The notes under the pieces were generated by a model, which worked only from the letters and a program-made list of their open reading frames with translations, was not told the origin of the DNA and did no database searches. A stretch of DNA of 45,024 bases from Sphaerobacter sp. (GTDB taxonomy: Bacteria > Chloroflexota > Chloroflexia > Thermomicrobiales > Thermomicrobiaceae). The stretch spans positions 1-45,024 of the forward strand of contig NZ_JADGHZ010000010.1 of NCBI RefSeq assembly GCF_019683595.1. Direction: 5' to 3'. The number at the start of each line of letters is the position of its first letter. Positions within the stretch are counted from its first letter, which is position 1. Both the position numbers and the translations under genes were made by a program. Below are positions 17,083-25,355 of this stretch, piece by piece.

Positions 17083-17985
17083 ATGGCCGCGTCGCCGCCC
17101 GCCACGCCGCCAGCCACACGGGTGCCACATACCGGATGGCTGAGCGCGCCCGTGTCGTGGCGGTCCGCAGCCCTCGTCCTCGTGCTCGCGATCCTAGCCG
17201 GCCTCGGCATCGGTTGGGCCGGAGCGGGGTGGGATAGTAGCGACCGGCTCAGCGTCGGCAACACTGGGAATCGTCTCAGCACCCTCATCCGCGTTGACGG
17301 CCGGACCGTCGTGATTGGCGGCAGCGAGTGGCAGGACGAGTTGGCCGAATTCGTCGACCGCTCAACCCTGCCGTGGCAGCGGCACGTGCACCTGCTCGTC
17401 GTTCCGGCTGCGGATGACGACCCGGCCCTCGGTGCCCTCGCGCTGGTCGAACGTGGAACGGTCGGGGCGGTCGCCGTCCTGGGAACACCAGGCGCGGAGC
17501 CGGTCTGGACCCGGCTGGAGCGTGCCGCCCGCGACCAGGGGATCGAAATCCGCTACCTCACCGGCACCCAGCGCATCAGTCTCGGCGGAAACCGGGAGCT
17601 TCTGCTCGCCGCTGCGTCCGGGCCGGACGCCAACCTGGGTGCCTACGCGGTGCTGTTGCGCTACGGGGACGTCCGGGTGCTCATCGCCCACGGTGGGAAG
17701 GAAGTAACCGACGCCACCCGGGCGTGGCTCCCGGTGGAGGGGGAGATCGCCGCGTTCGTCCAGCTCGGAGCCGGTGACCAGCGCCCGGACCAGCGGGCTG
17801 CGGTCCTGCTGCGTCCCCGCCCGCAGCGCTCCGGGGATGTGGCCGGCGAGCCACCCCAGGCGCGATTCGTCGCGGAGCTCGATCGCGGCGAACGCCTCAC
17901 GATCAACCTGGAGTCCAAACGCCTGCGCCTGCCGCTCGACTCGCTCACCCCGGTGGCTCAGTCGACACCGCCCGCGGGCAGGTAG
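17083..17985 (+). CDS. One-pass membrane protein with degenerate MBL-like domain
   Basis: This 300-aa protein starts 2 nt after the kinase stop and is surely co-transcribed. Residues about 25-55 (WRSAALVLVLAILAGLGIGW) form a single N-terminal membrane helix; the remainder is probably extracellular. The soluble part reads like a metallo-beta-lactamase / ComEC C-terminal fold: NRLSTLIRVDGRTVVIGG, HVHLLVVPAADDDPALGAL, AVAVLGTPGAEPVW and AVLLRYGDVRVLIAHGG. The metal-binding HxHxDH motif is absent, so it would be a non-catalytic relative. The function is unknown; given its neighbour it might be a kinase substrate or partner at the wall. The fold assignment is tentative. Its 3' end overlaps the convergent hydrolase by 28 nt. 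Confidence 0.6.
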   Translation: MAASPPATPPATRVPHTGWLSAPVSWRSAALVLVLAILAGLGIGWAGAGWDSSDRLSVGNTGNRLSTLIRVDGRTVVIGGSEWQDELAEFVDRSTLPWQRHVHLLVVPAADDDPALGALALVERGTVGAVAVLGTPGAEPVWTRLERAARDQGIEIRYLTGTQRISLGGNRELLLAAASGPDANLGAYAVLLRYGDVRVLIAHGGKEVTDATRAWLPVEGEIAAFVQLGAGDQRPDQRAAVLLRPRPQRSGDVAGEPPQARFVAELDRGERLTINLESKRLRLPLDSLTPVAQSTPPAGR

Positions 17986-18734
17986 CGCACGAACCAATCA
18001 CGCGCAAGGCGCGCGACCGCTTCCAGCGCGCCCGGCTCCTCAAAGAGGTGGGTGGCGCCCGGCACGATCTCGAGCCGCTTCTCACCCGGCAACGCGGCCA
18101 GCGCCGCCTCATTCAGCGGGATGACGGGTGTGTCCAGCTCGCCGACGATCAGCAGCGTCGGCGCCCGCACGCGCCGCAGGGCATCTCGGGCGAGGTCCGG
18201 CCTGCCGCCACGCGAGACGACCGCCCGGACCGTGCTCGGCAACTGCGCCGCAGCGACCAGCGCCGCCGCGGCTCCGGTACTGGCACCGAAGTAGCCGATG
18301 CGAAGGTGGCGCGTCTCCGGCTGCTCCCGGAGCCACCCTGTAGCGCCGACAAGCCGTTCCGCCAGCAAGCCGACATCGAAGCGCAGCGCGCCGGTGCGGC
18401 GGTCGATCGCCTCCTCCTCCGGAGTCAGGAGGTCGATGAGGAGCGTGCCCAGCCGTGCCACGTGTAGTTCTCCGGCGACGAAGCGGTTGCGCGGGCTAAA
18501 CCGGCTACTGCCGCTGCCGTGGGCGAAGAGCACCAGGCCCCGCGCCCGCTCGGGAAGCGTGAGGGTCCCGGCCAGGGAGACGGCTCCACTTGGAACGGTG
18601 ACCTCGCGGCTCCACGCCGCGGGCTCAGCCAGACGTGCCTCACCGTCCGGTTCCTCAGCGCGTTGATCGCCCTGCTGCTCCTGGTCATCGAATCGTTCGT
18701 CGCTCACGCTTCGTCCATCCCGGTGGTAGCTCAC
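17958..18734 (-). CDS. Alpha/beta hydrolase (dienelactone-hydrolase-like)
   Basis: This is a roughly 250-aa serine hydrolase of the alpha/beta fold. Visible features are GLVLFAHGSGSSRFSPRN (oxyanion-hole region), LLIDLLTPEEEAIDRRTGALRFD, the nucleophile elbow IGYFGASTGAAAAL (G-x-S-x-G), the acid in LLIVGELDTPVIPLNE and the catalytic His in VPGATHLFEEPGAL, so the triad is complete. Proteins with exactly this pattern are often found next to or fused with phosphoribosyltransferase domains, but no such domain is present here. The substrate is unknown. The N-terminus is Asp/Glu/Gln-rich and the start is uncertain: the GTG at 18734 is reported and the GTG at 18707 is an alternative. The 3' end overlaps the preceding convergent gene by 28 nt. 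Confidence 0.82.
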   Translation of the reverse strand: MSYHRDGRSVSDERFDDQEQQGDQRAEEPDGEARLAEPAAWSREVTVPSGAVSLAGTLTLPERARGLVLFAHGSGSSRFSPRNRFVAGELHVARLGTLLIDLLTPEEEAIDRRTGALRFDVGLLAERLVGATGWLREQPETRHLRIGYFGASTGAAAALVAAAQLPSTVRAVVSRGGRPDLARDALRRVRAPTLLIVGELDTPVIPLNEAALAALPGEKRLEIVPGATHLFEEPGALEAVARLARDWFVRYLPAGGVD

Positions 18735-18782
18735 CTCGCCCAGGATGGAGCATGCAAAGGGTGTACCGGCAAGAACGGTGTA

Positions 18783-18808
18783 GGCCCCGGCGGTGGACCA
18801 CCGGGGCC
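18783..18808 (-). terminator. Hairpin after M20 amidohydrolase
   Basis: GGCCCCGG, a 10-nt loop and CCGGGGCC lie 22 nt downstream of the amidohydrolase stop on the minus strand. A nested CGGTGG/CCACCG pairing is an alternative. The bases that follow (TACACCGTTCTTG) are only partly T-rich. Confidence 0.55.
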
Positions 18809-18830
18809 AGCGGTGCGTCGAGTAGTGGGA

Positions 18831-20045
18831 CTAACCGCGTGCGGCGCGCTCGCGCTCGAAGGCGAGCCCGATCTCAGCGCGCAGTGCCGCGTCGGTCAGC
18901 ACGTCGAGCCCGGTCAGCGCCAGCGCCTTGGCCACCGTCAGCGTGTTGGCGTAGCCCATCTCGCTGTCGGCCGCCTCAACCACTTCCTGCGAGTGCCAGG
19001 TGATCACCCGGTCGACGATCGGATAGCTCGTCTCCACCGAGGGCACCTCGTAGCTCACATTCCCCCAGTCGGTCGAGCCCTTGCCCGGCTCCACCTTCGG
19101 GTCGGGGAGCTGGAGACCCAGGTCGTCGAGGTGCTTCTTGATGCGCCGCGCCAGGGGGTAGTTGGTGATCATGTCGTAGTACGGCTCTTCCGAGTACTCG
19201 AAGCTGAGCCGCGCGCCGGTCATCGAGGCCGCGCCCTCGGCGATGGCCCGGACCTTCTCCACCAACTCCTTCATGTAGGCGCGGGTCGAGGCGCGCACCA
19301 GGAACGACCCCTCCGCGTAGTCGGGCACGACGTTCGGCGCCTGCCCGCCCTGGGTGATGATCCCGTGGATGCGAGCGTCGTCCAGGATGTGCTGCCGCAG
19401 CGCGTTGATCCCGTTGAAGGTCTCGATCAGGGCATTGAGGGCGTTGATGCCGTTGTGCGGATCGGCCGCCGCGTGCGCCGCCTTCCCGTGGAAGGCGATC
19501 TTCACACCCTGGCAGGCCAGCGCCTGACCGCTGCCCTCCAGGTACGGCACCGCGGCCTCACTGGTGCCCGGGTGCGCCCCCATGGCCGCGTCAAGCCCGG
19601 AGAAGACACCGGCGCGGGCCATGATGACCTTGCCGCCGATGGCCTCTTCGGCCGGCGTGCCGAAGACCGACACCCGCCCGCCGACGTGTGGCAGCGCGGC
19701 CGCCAGCCCGATCCCGGCCCCAATCCCGGCGATCGCGATCAGGTTGTGCCCGCAGCCGTGCCCGACACCCGGCAGGGCGTCGTACTCCGACAGGTAGCCC
19801 ACATGGGGGCGCCCCTCGCCCGTGCTGGCGTGGAAGGCGGTCGGCAGGTCAGCCACACCGCGCTCCACCGAGAATCCGCGCTCGGCCAGGAAATCGGCGC
19901 AGGCCGCGCTCGCCTTCACTTCTTGCAGCGCGATCTCCGGGTTGGCGTGGATGAACTTCGACAGCGCGATCAGGTTGTCCCGCTCGGCGTCGATCTTCGC
20001 CAGGATCGCCTCGCGAGCGGCCTCCAGATTACCGGTCGTGCTCAC
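18831..20045 (-). CDS. M20 family amidohydrolase (AbgB / PM20D2-like)
   Basis: This 404-aa di-zinc peptidase/amidohydrolase resembles aminobenzoyl-glutamate hydrolase subunit B and the PM20D2 dipeptidases. Signature segments are LSKFIHANPEIALQEVKAS (substrate entrance), YLSEYDALPGVGHGCGHNLI (metal ligands and bridging residue), FGTPAEEAIGGKVIMARAG (catalytic Glu pair), the dimerisation-domain part FHGKAAHAAADPHNGINALN, and VEPGKGSTDWGNVSYEVPS near the C-terminal ligands. It likely splits an N-acyl or dipeptide amide bond in the cytoplasm. The GTG at 20045 has GGGAGGGGAG just upstream; a longer start at 20060 is less likely. A hairpin follows the stop. It stands alone, divergent from the GNAT gene. 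Confidence 0.92.
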   Translation of the reverse strand: MSTTGNLEAAREAILAKIDAERDNLIALSKFIHANPEIALQEVKASAACADFLAERGFSVERGVADLPTAFHASTGEGRPHVGYLSEYDALPGVGHGCGHNLIAIAGIGAGIGLAAALPHVGGRVSVFGTPAEEAIGGKVIMARAGVFSGLDAAMGAHPGTSEAAVPYLEGSGQALACQGVKIAFHGKAAHAAADPHNGINALNALIETFNGINALRQHILDDARIHGIITQGGQAPNVVPDYAEGSFLVRASTRAYMKELVEKVRAIAEGAASMTGARLSFEYSEEPYYDMITNYPLARRIKKHLDDLGLQLPDPKVEPGKGSTDWGNVSYEVPSVETSYPIVDRVITWHSQEVVEAADSEMGYANTLTVAKALALTGLDVLTDAALRAEIGLAFERERAARG

Positions 20046-20297
20046 GCACTCCCCTCCCATCCATCAGAGATTCGAACCGCTGATCCTCCCGGAACTATAC
20101 GCGGTATGGCGCACTTGTGCACTATCCCGTCCCCTTGTTCCGACAGGCACGACGGATACGGCAGTGTCCGCGGTGCGGTCCCCCGGATGCCTCCTCACGG
20201 CGGGCAGTGCCCGAACGTCGCGCAGGCCGGTAGAATGGGCCGCACCGCCGGGTGCGCCGGGCGCCGGCGTGGCAATGGAGAGGGAGTGTGGAGACGG

Positions 20298-20792
20298 ATG
20301 ACGACGCCAACCGTAACGGTGCGGCCGGGCAGGTTCGAAGACGCCGCGACCGAGGCAGCGCTTAACCGGGAAGCCGGATGGTGCTGGGACGAGGAGAACC
20401 TGATCGTCGAGTACCACGACGACGCTTACGAGCCCAGCTCCGTCCTGGTGGCTGAGGTCGATGGCCGCGTGGTGGGCAAGCTGGAACTGTTCATCGGGGC
20501 CAAGGCCAAGCACGGGCGCTTCGGCGTGATCCGTCGCTTCGTGGTGCACCCCGACTTCCGCGGCCAGGGGATCGGGCGAACCCTGCTCAATGCCGCCACG
20601 GAGCACGCGCGCGCTCAGGGCTGCTCCTTCATCGAGTTGAGCGTCGACGTCACCAACCCGATCGCGCACGCCTTCTACGCCCGCGAGGGGTTCGTCGAGG
20701 ATCGCGTCGAGGTGCTGATGCGGAAGTCGCTCGACGGCAAGCCCCACGCGTCGCTCTACGCGGCGCAGCGGACCGAGTGGGAGCAGCGCTAG
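20298..20792 (+). CDS. GNAT family N-acetyltransferase
   Basis: This 164-aa acetyl-CoA-dependent acetyltransferase contains VTVRPGRFEDAATEAAL at the N-terminus and SSVLVAEVDGRVVGKLELFI (strand 4). The CoA-binding motif A is RFVVHPDFRGQGIGRTLLNA (R/Q-x-x-G-x-G/A pattern), followed by FIELSVDVTNPIAHAFYAREGF (motif B). These define the fold but not the acceptor, which may be a small molecule or protein N-terminus. The ATG at 20298 has GGAG four nucleotides upstream. It converges on the CvpA-like gene with only a 15-nt gap and no clear terminator. Confidence 0.9.
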   Translation: MTTPTVTVRPGRFEDAATEAALNREAGWCWDEENLIVEYHDDAYEPSSVLVAEVDGRVVGKLELFIGAKAKHGRFGVIRRFVVHPDFRGQGIGRTLLNAATEHARAQGCSFIELSVDVTNPIAHAFYAREGFVEDRVEVLMRKSLDGKPHASLYAAQRTEWEQR

Positions 20793-20807
20793 CGCGGGGG
20801 GATCGTC

Positions 20808-21719
20808 CTACAGGATCCGCCCACAACGCGGGCAGTAGACCTCCGCCTCGCTGACATCGGCGTGGCAGTAGGGACACGTGCCGTCCGACACCGGCACGTG
20901 CGATTCTTCCCGCGGCGTGGTCTGGATCTGGATCGTCTCATGCGCGTCCCGCAGCAACGCGGTCGCCTCCGCATCGAGCCGGGCGCCGCCTGAGCGGGAC
21001 GCGTCGCCATCCGCCTCCGAGATCCGTACCGGCCGGGTCTCCTCCGCGGCACGCACCGGGACGGTCGGCGGCTCGGTCTTGTACACGGCCGTCGCCTCGT
21101 CGTTGAGCGACGACGGCACACGCGGCGGGAAGGCCCGCGTCGTCGGCGGTTCGATCTCTGGATAGGGCTCGGGCGCCTCCTCTTCCTCGACCTCAACGTA
21201 GCCGCCCCGGCCGAACAAGGCCAGGACGATCACGATCGGCAGGAAGACCACCGCTGCCACCAGCAGCACCCAGCCGATGCCGGTCGCGAGGAACTGCGCC
21301 ACCACCGCGCGCTCCAGGAACGCCGGATTCTCAGCCGAGAGCAGGTAGAAGCGGATGTCACGCAGCGCGTAGCTCAGCAGCAGCGTGCCGTTCGCCCCCG
21401 CCACAAGCGCCCCGAAGACGCGGGCGACCCATCCCGGCCGCGGCATGGGCAGCGCCGCGCCGGCACCGTAGCCAAGCAGGAACGTGCTGCCGATCAGGAA
21501 CAAGACGGCGACCATGAAGGCGCCACCGGACTCGCGCAGGCCGGTCATATTCGCCAGGTCGGCGCCCCATGGGCCGGCCCACGACTCGGCCAGTGCGGCC
21601 CCGAAGAGGATGCCGAGGGTGACCAGCACCTCGCGCTGCACCCCACGCCAGAACCCGATCGGCACGAACAACGCGATGAGAATCAGCAGCAGAATGTCGA
21701 GCAACAGGTAGACGTTCAC
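20808..21719 (-). CDS. CvpA-like membrane protein with C-terminal zinc ribbon
   Basis: This 303-aa protein has an N-terminal half of several membrane helices (VYLLLDILLLILIALFVPIG, AFMVAVLFLIGSTFLLGYG, AQFLATGIGWVLLVAAVVFL and nearby). A pattern FWRGVQREVLVTLGILFG recalls the CvpA / colicin V production family. Then comes a long acidic and Thr/Pro-rich cytoplasmic linker (about 190-280). It ends in a zinc ribbon, CPYCHADVSEAEVYCPRCGRIL (C-x2-C ... C-x2-C). I read it as a membrane scaffold or regulator; no enzyme motif is visible. The GTG at 21719 (AGGGAG 8 nt upstream) puts the first helix at the very N-terminus; the upstream extension to 21836 is polar and unlikely. It is divergent from the PHP-domain gene. 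Confidence 0.72.
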   Translation of the reverse strand: MNVYLLLDILLLILIALFVPIGFWRGVQREVLVTLGILFGAALAESWAGPWGADLANMTGLRESGGAFMVAVLFLIGSTFLLGYGAGAALPMPRPGWVARVFGALVAGANGTLLLSYALRDIRFYLLSAENPAFLERAVVAQFLATGIGWVLLVAAVVFLPIVIVLALFGRGGYVEVEEEEAPEPYPEIEPPTTRAFPPRVPSSLNDEATAVYKTEPPTVPVRAAEETRPVRISEADGDASRSGGARLDAEATALLRDAHETIQIQTTPREESHVPVSDGTCPYCHADVSEAEVYCPRCGRIL

Positions 21720-22009
21720 GGTTGTGGCTCCCTGGTTCGCGGCGGAGAGTTCAGTCGTTGAGCAGCGCTCGGGGAACGAGAGCGGACCGGATTTCTCCTC
21801 AAAACGAGACCGCGAGCACCTGCGCTCGGCGGTCATAGCGGCCCTGCGTCGCCCTACCGGTACCGGATACCGCCGCTAGATTGTAGCACGCGGACTTTCG
21901 GGCGGTGCGAGGCATCCGCCCCTATGATATGCTTTCGGTGCGGGGTCAGGCCGTGGGACGAGCGATTCCACCACGGCCTGTCGTGTATCAACACATTGTC
22001 AGGAAGGGG

Positions 22010-23836
22010 GTGCCAGTATCACCCTTGGCTAGAAGCAGACGTCCTCGCCAGCGTCCCGCGGAACCTCAGGAACGCCAGGATCTCGCCTGGCGGACGATGG
22101 ATCTCCACATCCATACCCCCGCCTCTGCCGACTATCAGGAGCAGGGTGTCAGTTTCGTCCACCTCTTGCAGCGGGCCGAGGCTCGCGGCATCGATATCCT
22201 CGCGTTCACCGATCACAACACGGTCCGCGGCTGGGCGCGCATGTGGCGAGAGATTGAGGACCTGGAACTCCTCGAAGCCCTCGGACGACTTGAACCGGAG
22301 GAAGAAGCGCTCCTCGCGGAATACCGCCGGCTCCTGAACAAGATGCTCGTCCTCCCTGGCTTCGAGTTCACCGCGACCTTCGGGTTCCACATCCTGGCCA
22401 TCTTCCCGCCCGACACCTCGATTCGGAAGATGGAGCACATCCTGCTGACCCTCGGCATCCCGGAAGAAAAGCTCGACCAGGGGAGCAGCGAGGTCGGCGC
22501 GACGACCGAGGTCCTCCAAGCCTACGAGATCCTGCACGAGGCCGGCGCGCTGGTGATCGGCGCGCACGTCAATTCGACACACGGCATCGCCATGCAGGGC
22601 TTCCCCTTCGGAGGCCAGACGAAGATCGCCTATACCCAAAGCCCGTACCTGCACGCGCTCGAGGCTACCGACCTCGACAACACCTCGCGGCGGAGCACCG
22701 CGCGCTTCTTCAACGGCACCAAGCCGGAGTACCCGCGCCGGATGCACGTCATCCAGGGGTCCGACGCGCATCGACTCACGCGCGACCCGGAGCGCGAGAC
22801 GAACCTGGGCATCGGCGATCGCATGACTGAGGTCCTGTTGGGAGAACTCAGCTTCGAGGCCCTCAAGGCCGTCTTCGAAGGCGACGACTTCTCCCTGTTC
22901 CGTCCCCACCGCCCGTCGGAGGCCCCGTACGACTTCGTGCTGGCCGCCCGGGAGGAGGGGAACAACATCGTTCAGGCGTTCCACCCGCGCCTGCCCAGCC
23001 GGCGGTCGAAGTCGAACGCTGTGCTGAAGGATGTGGTGGCCTTCGCCAACACCAACGGCGGCACGATCTTTATCGGGCTGGACGCCAAGCCCGACGGTGA
23101 GATCAACGGCGTGGCCAACGCCAAGCAAGCCGCCGAGACCCTCCGCAACGACATCGCCCGCTTCATCACTCCGCCCCCGGCTGCCACGGTTGATGTCCAT
23201 ACGATTGAGGACAAGGATGTCCTGGTGGTCACGGTGCCGCAGGGCCAGGACAAGCCCTACGCGCTCCTCACCGGCGAGATCCTGCTCCGGCAAGAGTCGG
23301 AGACAAGCGTGGCCATGCGCGACGAGATCATTCAGATGGTGCGCGCCGCACTGGAGGCACGACGGGAAGCCGCGGCCGGGGCCGCTGCTGCGGGCGAGAC
23401 AGTGGCGTCCGACGATTCGCCCGCACTGCCGTCTGAGTTGAGCGACGACGAGGCGGAGGCGCGACTCCCACGGACGGGGGTCGAGATCGTGGCGTCCGAG
23501 ACCCGCGACGGCGTCATCTACCACTCGATGCGCGACCTGCGCAACCGCAAGGTCGTGCAGAACGTGACGCGAGACTCGGCGCGGCGACTCTGGCGCTATG
23601 CTATTACACAGAAAGAGTCGAACCCGATCGATCCCGAGAAGATCCGCTGGCACGGCCCGCTCGGCTTCATCAAGGCCCACAAGCAGCGGGACGGCAGCGT
23701 GCGCTACGACCTGGCCTACCGGCAGAACGGCCACGTGCGCGTCTTCTACGGCGTGACCGAAGAGGGTATCGACGACGACTGGCGCGTGGCGATTCAAACA
23801 GCCACCGGGAAACCGGTGGAAGCCGCGACGGCCTGA
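22010..23836 (+). CDS. PHP-domain phosphoesterase fused to AlbA_2-like DNA-binding domain
   Basis: This protein of about 608 aa joins two modules. Residues about 28-300 are a PHP domain: MDLHIHTPAS (first HxH), ILAFTDHNTVRG, LPGFEFTATFGFHILAIFP, VIGAHVNSTHG and VIQGSDAHR (late Asp-His). This is a near-complete trinuclear-metal site, as in PHP phosphoesterases. Residues about 310-450 match the AlbA_2 (Schlafen-type) domain: NAVLKDVVAFANTNGGTIFIG, the Gly-rich GLDAKPDGEINGV, and YALLTGEILLRQESETSVAM. A C-terminal part of about 100 aa (from GVEIVASETRDGVIYHSMRD) is unassigned. The start is uncertain: the GTG at 22010 (AGGA 5 nt upstream) is preferred, and the ATG at 21929 or GTG at 21905 are in frame. 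The 290-nt gap upstream has only a weak TATGAT at 21923-21928. Function is inferred to act on nucleic acid or nucleotide phosphates. Confidence 0.78.
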   Translation: MPVSPLARSRRPRQRPAEPQERQDLAWRTMDLHIHTPASADYQEQGVSFVHLLQRAEARGIDILAFTDHNTVRGWARMWREIEDLELLEALGRLEPEEEALLAEYRRLLNKMLVLPGFEFTATFGFHILAIFPPDTSIRKMEHILLTLGIPEEKLDQGSSEVGATTEVLQAYEILHEAGALVIGAHVNSTHGIAMQGFPFGGQTKIAYTQSPYLHALEATDLDNTSRRSTARFFNGTKPEYPRRMHVIQGSDAHRLTRDPERETNLGIGDRMTEVLLGELSFEALKAVFEGDDFSLFRPHRPSEAPYDFVLAAREEGNNIVQAFHPRLPSRRSKSNAVLKDVVAFANTNGGTIFIGLDAKPDGEINGVANAKQAAETLRNDIARFITPPPAATVDVHTIEDKDVLVVTVPQGQDKPYALLTGEILLRQESETSVAMRDEIIQMVRAALEARREAAAGAAAAGETVASDDSPALPSELSDDEAEARLPRTGVEIVASETRDGVIYHSMRDLRNRKVVQNVTRDSARRLWRYAITQKESNPIDPEKIRWHGPLGFIKAHKQRDGSVRYDLAYRQNGHVRVFYGVTEEGIDDDWRVAIQTATGKPVEAATA

Positions 23837-23842
23837 CCCGCA

Positions 23843-23906
23843 CTCCCCGGTGACGGGGAGACCACGTGGAATCGACGGCGAGGCCGGCCCTGGTGGGCCG
23901 GCCTCG
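23843..23906 (+). terminator. Double hairpin terminator after the PHP-AlbA_2 gene
   Basis: CTCCCCG-GTGA-CGGGGAG (23843-23860) is followed by a perfect 12-bp stem CGAGGCCGGCCC, loop TGGT, and its complement (23879-23906), then TTGTCTGCTT. The second is a convincing intrinsic terminator. It may serve both the PHP gene and, in the opposite direction, the fixC end. Confidence 0.82.
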
Positions 23907-23990
23907 TTGTCTGCTTCGAAAGCGCCGGCATTTCGGCGAAGCGGCCGTACCTCCAGGCCCGGAGCCGACCGGATGCAGGTGATTCCGCCC

Positions 23991-25289
23991 CTACCGCAGG
24001 AGGCGCAGCGCGCCGACCGCGTCGCCGAGCGTCCGCCCCACCGGGAACCCATCGCGCAGGATGCGCAGGATCTTCCCCTGCTTCACCCGCTTCGGGTCGT
24101 CGTCCACGGTCAGGTACTCGCGCATCGCCCGCGACAGCACCTCCGGCACCTCGTTCAGCAGCCAGGGCCGGGCGTGGGCGAACGGCGTGACATTGCGGAT
24201 GGTGTAAAGATCCTGGAGCACGAAGCTCTCTTCGAGCAGCTCCTGATACCGGCTCAACCCCACCGCCGAGAAATCCCCGGCCGCCTTCGCTTCGATGATC
24301 GCCTCAGCGGCGAGCTTGCCGGAGATCATGGCGAAGTTCGAGCCCTCGCGGTTGATCGGGTTGAGCAGCCCGGCAGCGTCCCCGACCACCACCGCGCCGT
24401 CGGTGAAGAGGCGCGGCATCGCGTGCCAGCCGCCTTCCGGGATCAGGTGCGCCGAGTACTCGACCAGTTCCCCGCCTTCGAGCATCGGCGCGATGCACGG
24501 GTGGGCCTTGAAGTCGTTCAGCATGTCGCTGACGTTCCGCCCGGTCTCGATGAGATCGGAAAGCAGCGCGCCGGTGCCAATCGAGATCGTGTCCTTGTTG
24601 GTGTAGATGAACCCGTAGCCGAGGAGACCCTTCGTCGACCGGCCGAAGATCTCCATCGCGACGCCCAGCCCGCTCGGAACGTTGAACCGGCGCTCGATCT
24701 CCTCTTCGGACAGCCGGATCAACTCCTTGGCGACCAGCGCCTGCTGGTCCGGCTTCCACTCGCGGTGCAATCCGGCTTTCTGTGCCAGGAGCGAGTTGGC
24801 GCCGTCGGCCAGCACCACCACATCGGCACGGAGGTCGCCCTCCTCCTCCCCGGTGCGGACGCCGTCGATCTTGCCGTCTTCCCAGATGAGGTCTTCCACC
24901 ACCATCTGAGTGATGATGAACGCGCCCTCCTCTTCGGCCTTGGAGGCGAACCACTGGTCGAATTCGCCGCGCATGACGCTGAACGAGTTGTACGGCTCCT
25001 TGGCGAATTCCTGCGTGCGGTAGGTGACGCCGAGGGCGCTGTCGTCGGTCAGAAGCATGTAGCGCTGCTCAATGATCGCGCGCTCCAGCGGCGCCTCGCG
25101 CCAGAACTCGGGCACCAGCTCCTCGGTCGGCTGGCGGTAGAGGATGCCGCCCATGACGTTCTTCGCGCCGGGGTACGCGCCGCGCTCGATCACCACGACC
25201 TCCAGCCCGGCACGCGCCAGCGTCAACGCGGCCGCCGTGCCGGCCGGCCCGGCCCCGACGACGATGACGTCAACTCGCTCGTCCTGCAT
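23991..25289 (-). CDS. fixC: FixC/ETF-quinone oxidoreductase-like flavoprotein
   Basis: This 432-aa FAD-dependent oxidoreductase belongs to the FixC / geranylgeranyl reductase / ETF-QO superfamily and passes electrons from the electron-transfer flavoprotein towards quinone. It has the dinucleotide-binding VDVIVVGAGPAGTAAALTLA at residues 6-25, ERGAYPGAKNVMGGILY (FixC signature), VVVLADGANSLLAQKAG and GAVVVGDAAGLLNPINREGSNFAMISG (second FAD contact). The C-terminal iron-sulfur domain of true ETF-QO is absent, which is normal for FixC, yet no fixX ferredoxin gene follows. The ATG at 25289 has GGAGGAG directly upstream. It is last in the minus-strand etfB-etfA-fixC order, with a hairpin between etfA and fixC. 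Confidence 0.9.
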   Translation of the reverse strand: MQDERVDVIVVGAGPAGTAAALTLARAGLEVVVIERGAYPGAKNVMGGILYRQPTEELVPEFWREAPLERAIIEQRYMLLTDDSALGVTYRTQEFAKEPYNSFSVMRGEFDQWFASKAEEEGAFIITQMVVEDLIWEDGKIDGVRTGEEEGDLRADVVVLADGANSLLAQKAGLHREWKPDQQALVAKELIRLSEEEIERRFNVPSGLGVAMEIFGRSTKGLLGYGFIYTNKDTISIGTGALLSDLIETGRNVSDMLNDFKAHPCIAPMLEGGELVEYSAHLIPEGGWHAMPRLFTDGAVVVGDAAGLLNPINREGSNFAMISGKLAAEAIIEAKAAGDFSAVGLSRYQELLEESFVLQDLYTIRNVTPFAHARPWLLNEVPEVLSRAMREYLTVDDDPKRVKQGKILRILRDGFPVGRTLGDAVGALRLLR

Positions 25290-25320
25290 CGCTCCTCCGC
25301 CCTACGTTCCCTTCTGGGTG

Positions 25321-25341
25321 GGGCGGGTTGGGAACCCGCCC
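25321..25341. repeat. Intra-operon GC hairpin between etfA and fixC
   Basis: GGGCGGGTT, loop GGG, AACCCGCCC is a perfect 9-bp stem in the 66-nt etfA-fixC gap. It could stabilise the upstream message or lower fixC expression. From memory, similar GGGCGGGTT...AACCCGCCC units recur in Chloroflexota genomes; no second copy is seen in this window. Confidence 0.6.
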
Positions 25342-25355
25342 TATCCCGGTCTCCT

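Noticed and set aside
18519-20792. Long plus-strand open frame running opposite the hydrolase and amidohydrolase genes
   Set aside because: It is His/Arg/Asp-rich mirror coding typical of GC-rich DNA. Only its last 164 codons (20298-20792, GNAT) match a protein family and have a ribosome site.
22019-24052. 677-codon minus-strand open frame opposite the PHP-AlbA_2 gene
   Set aside because: No domain is recognisable, the start is inside the next gene, and the plus-strand protein has clear motifs.
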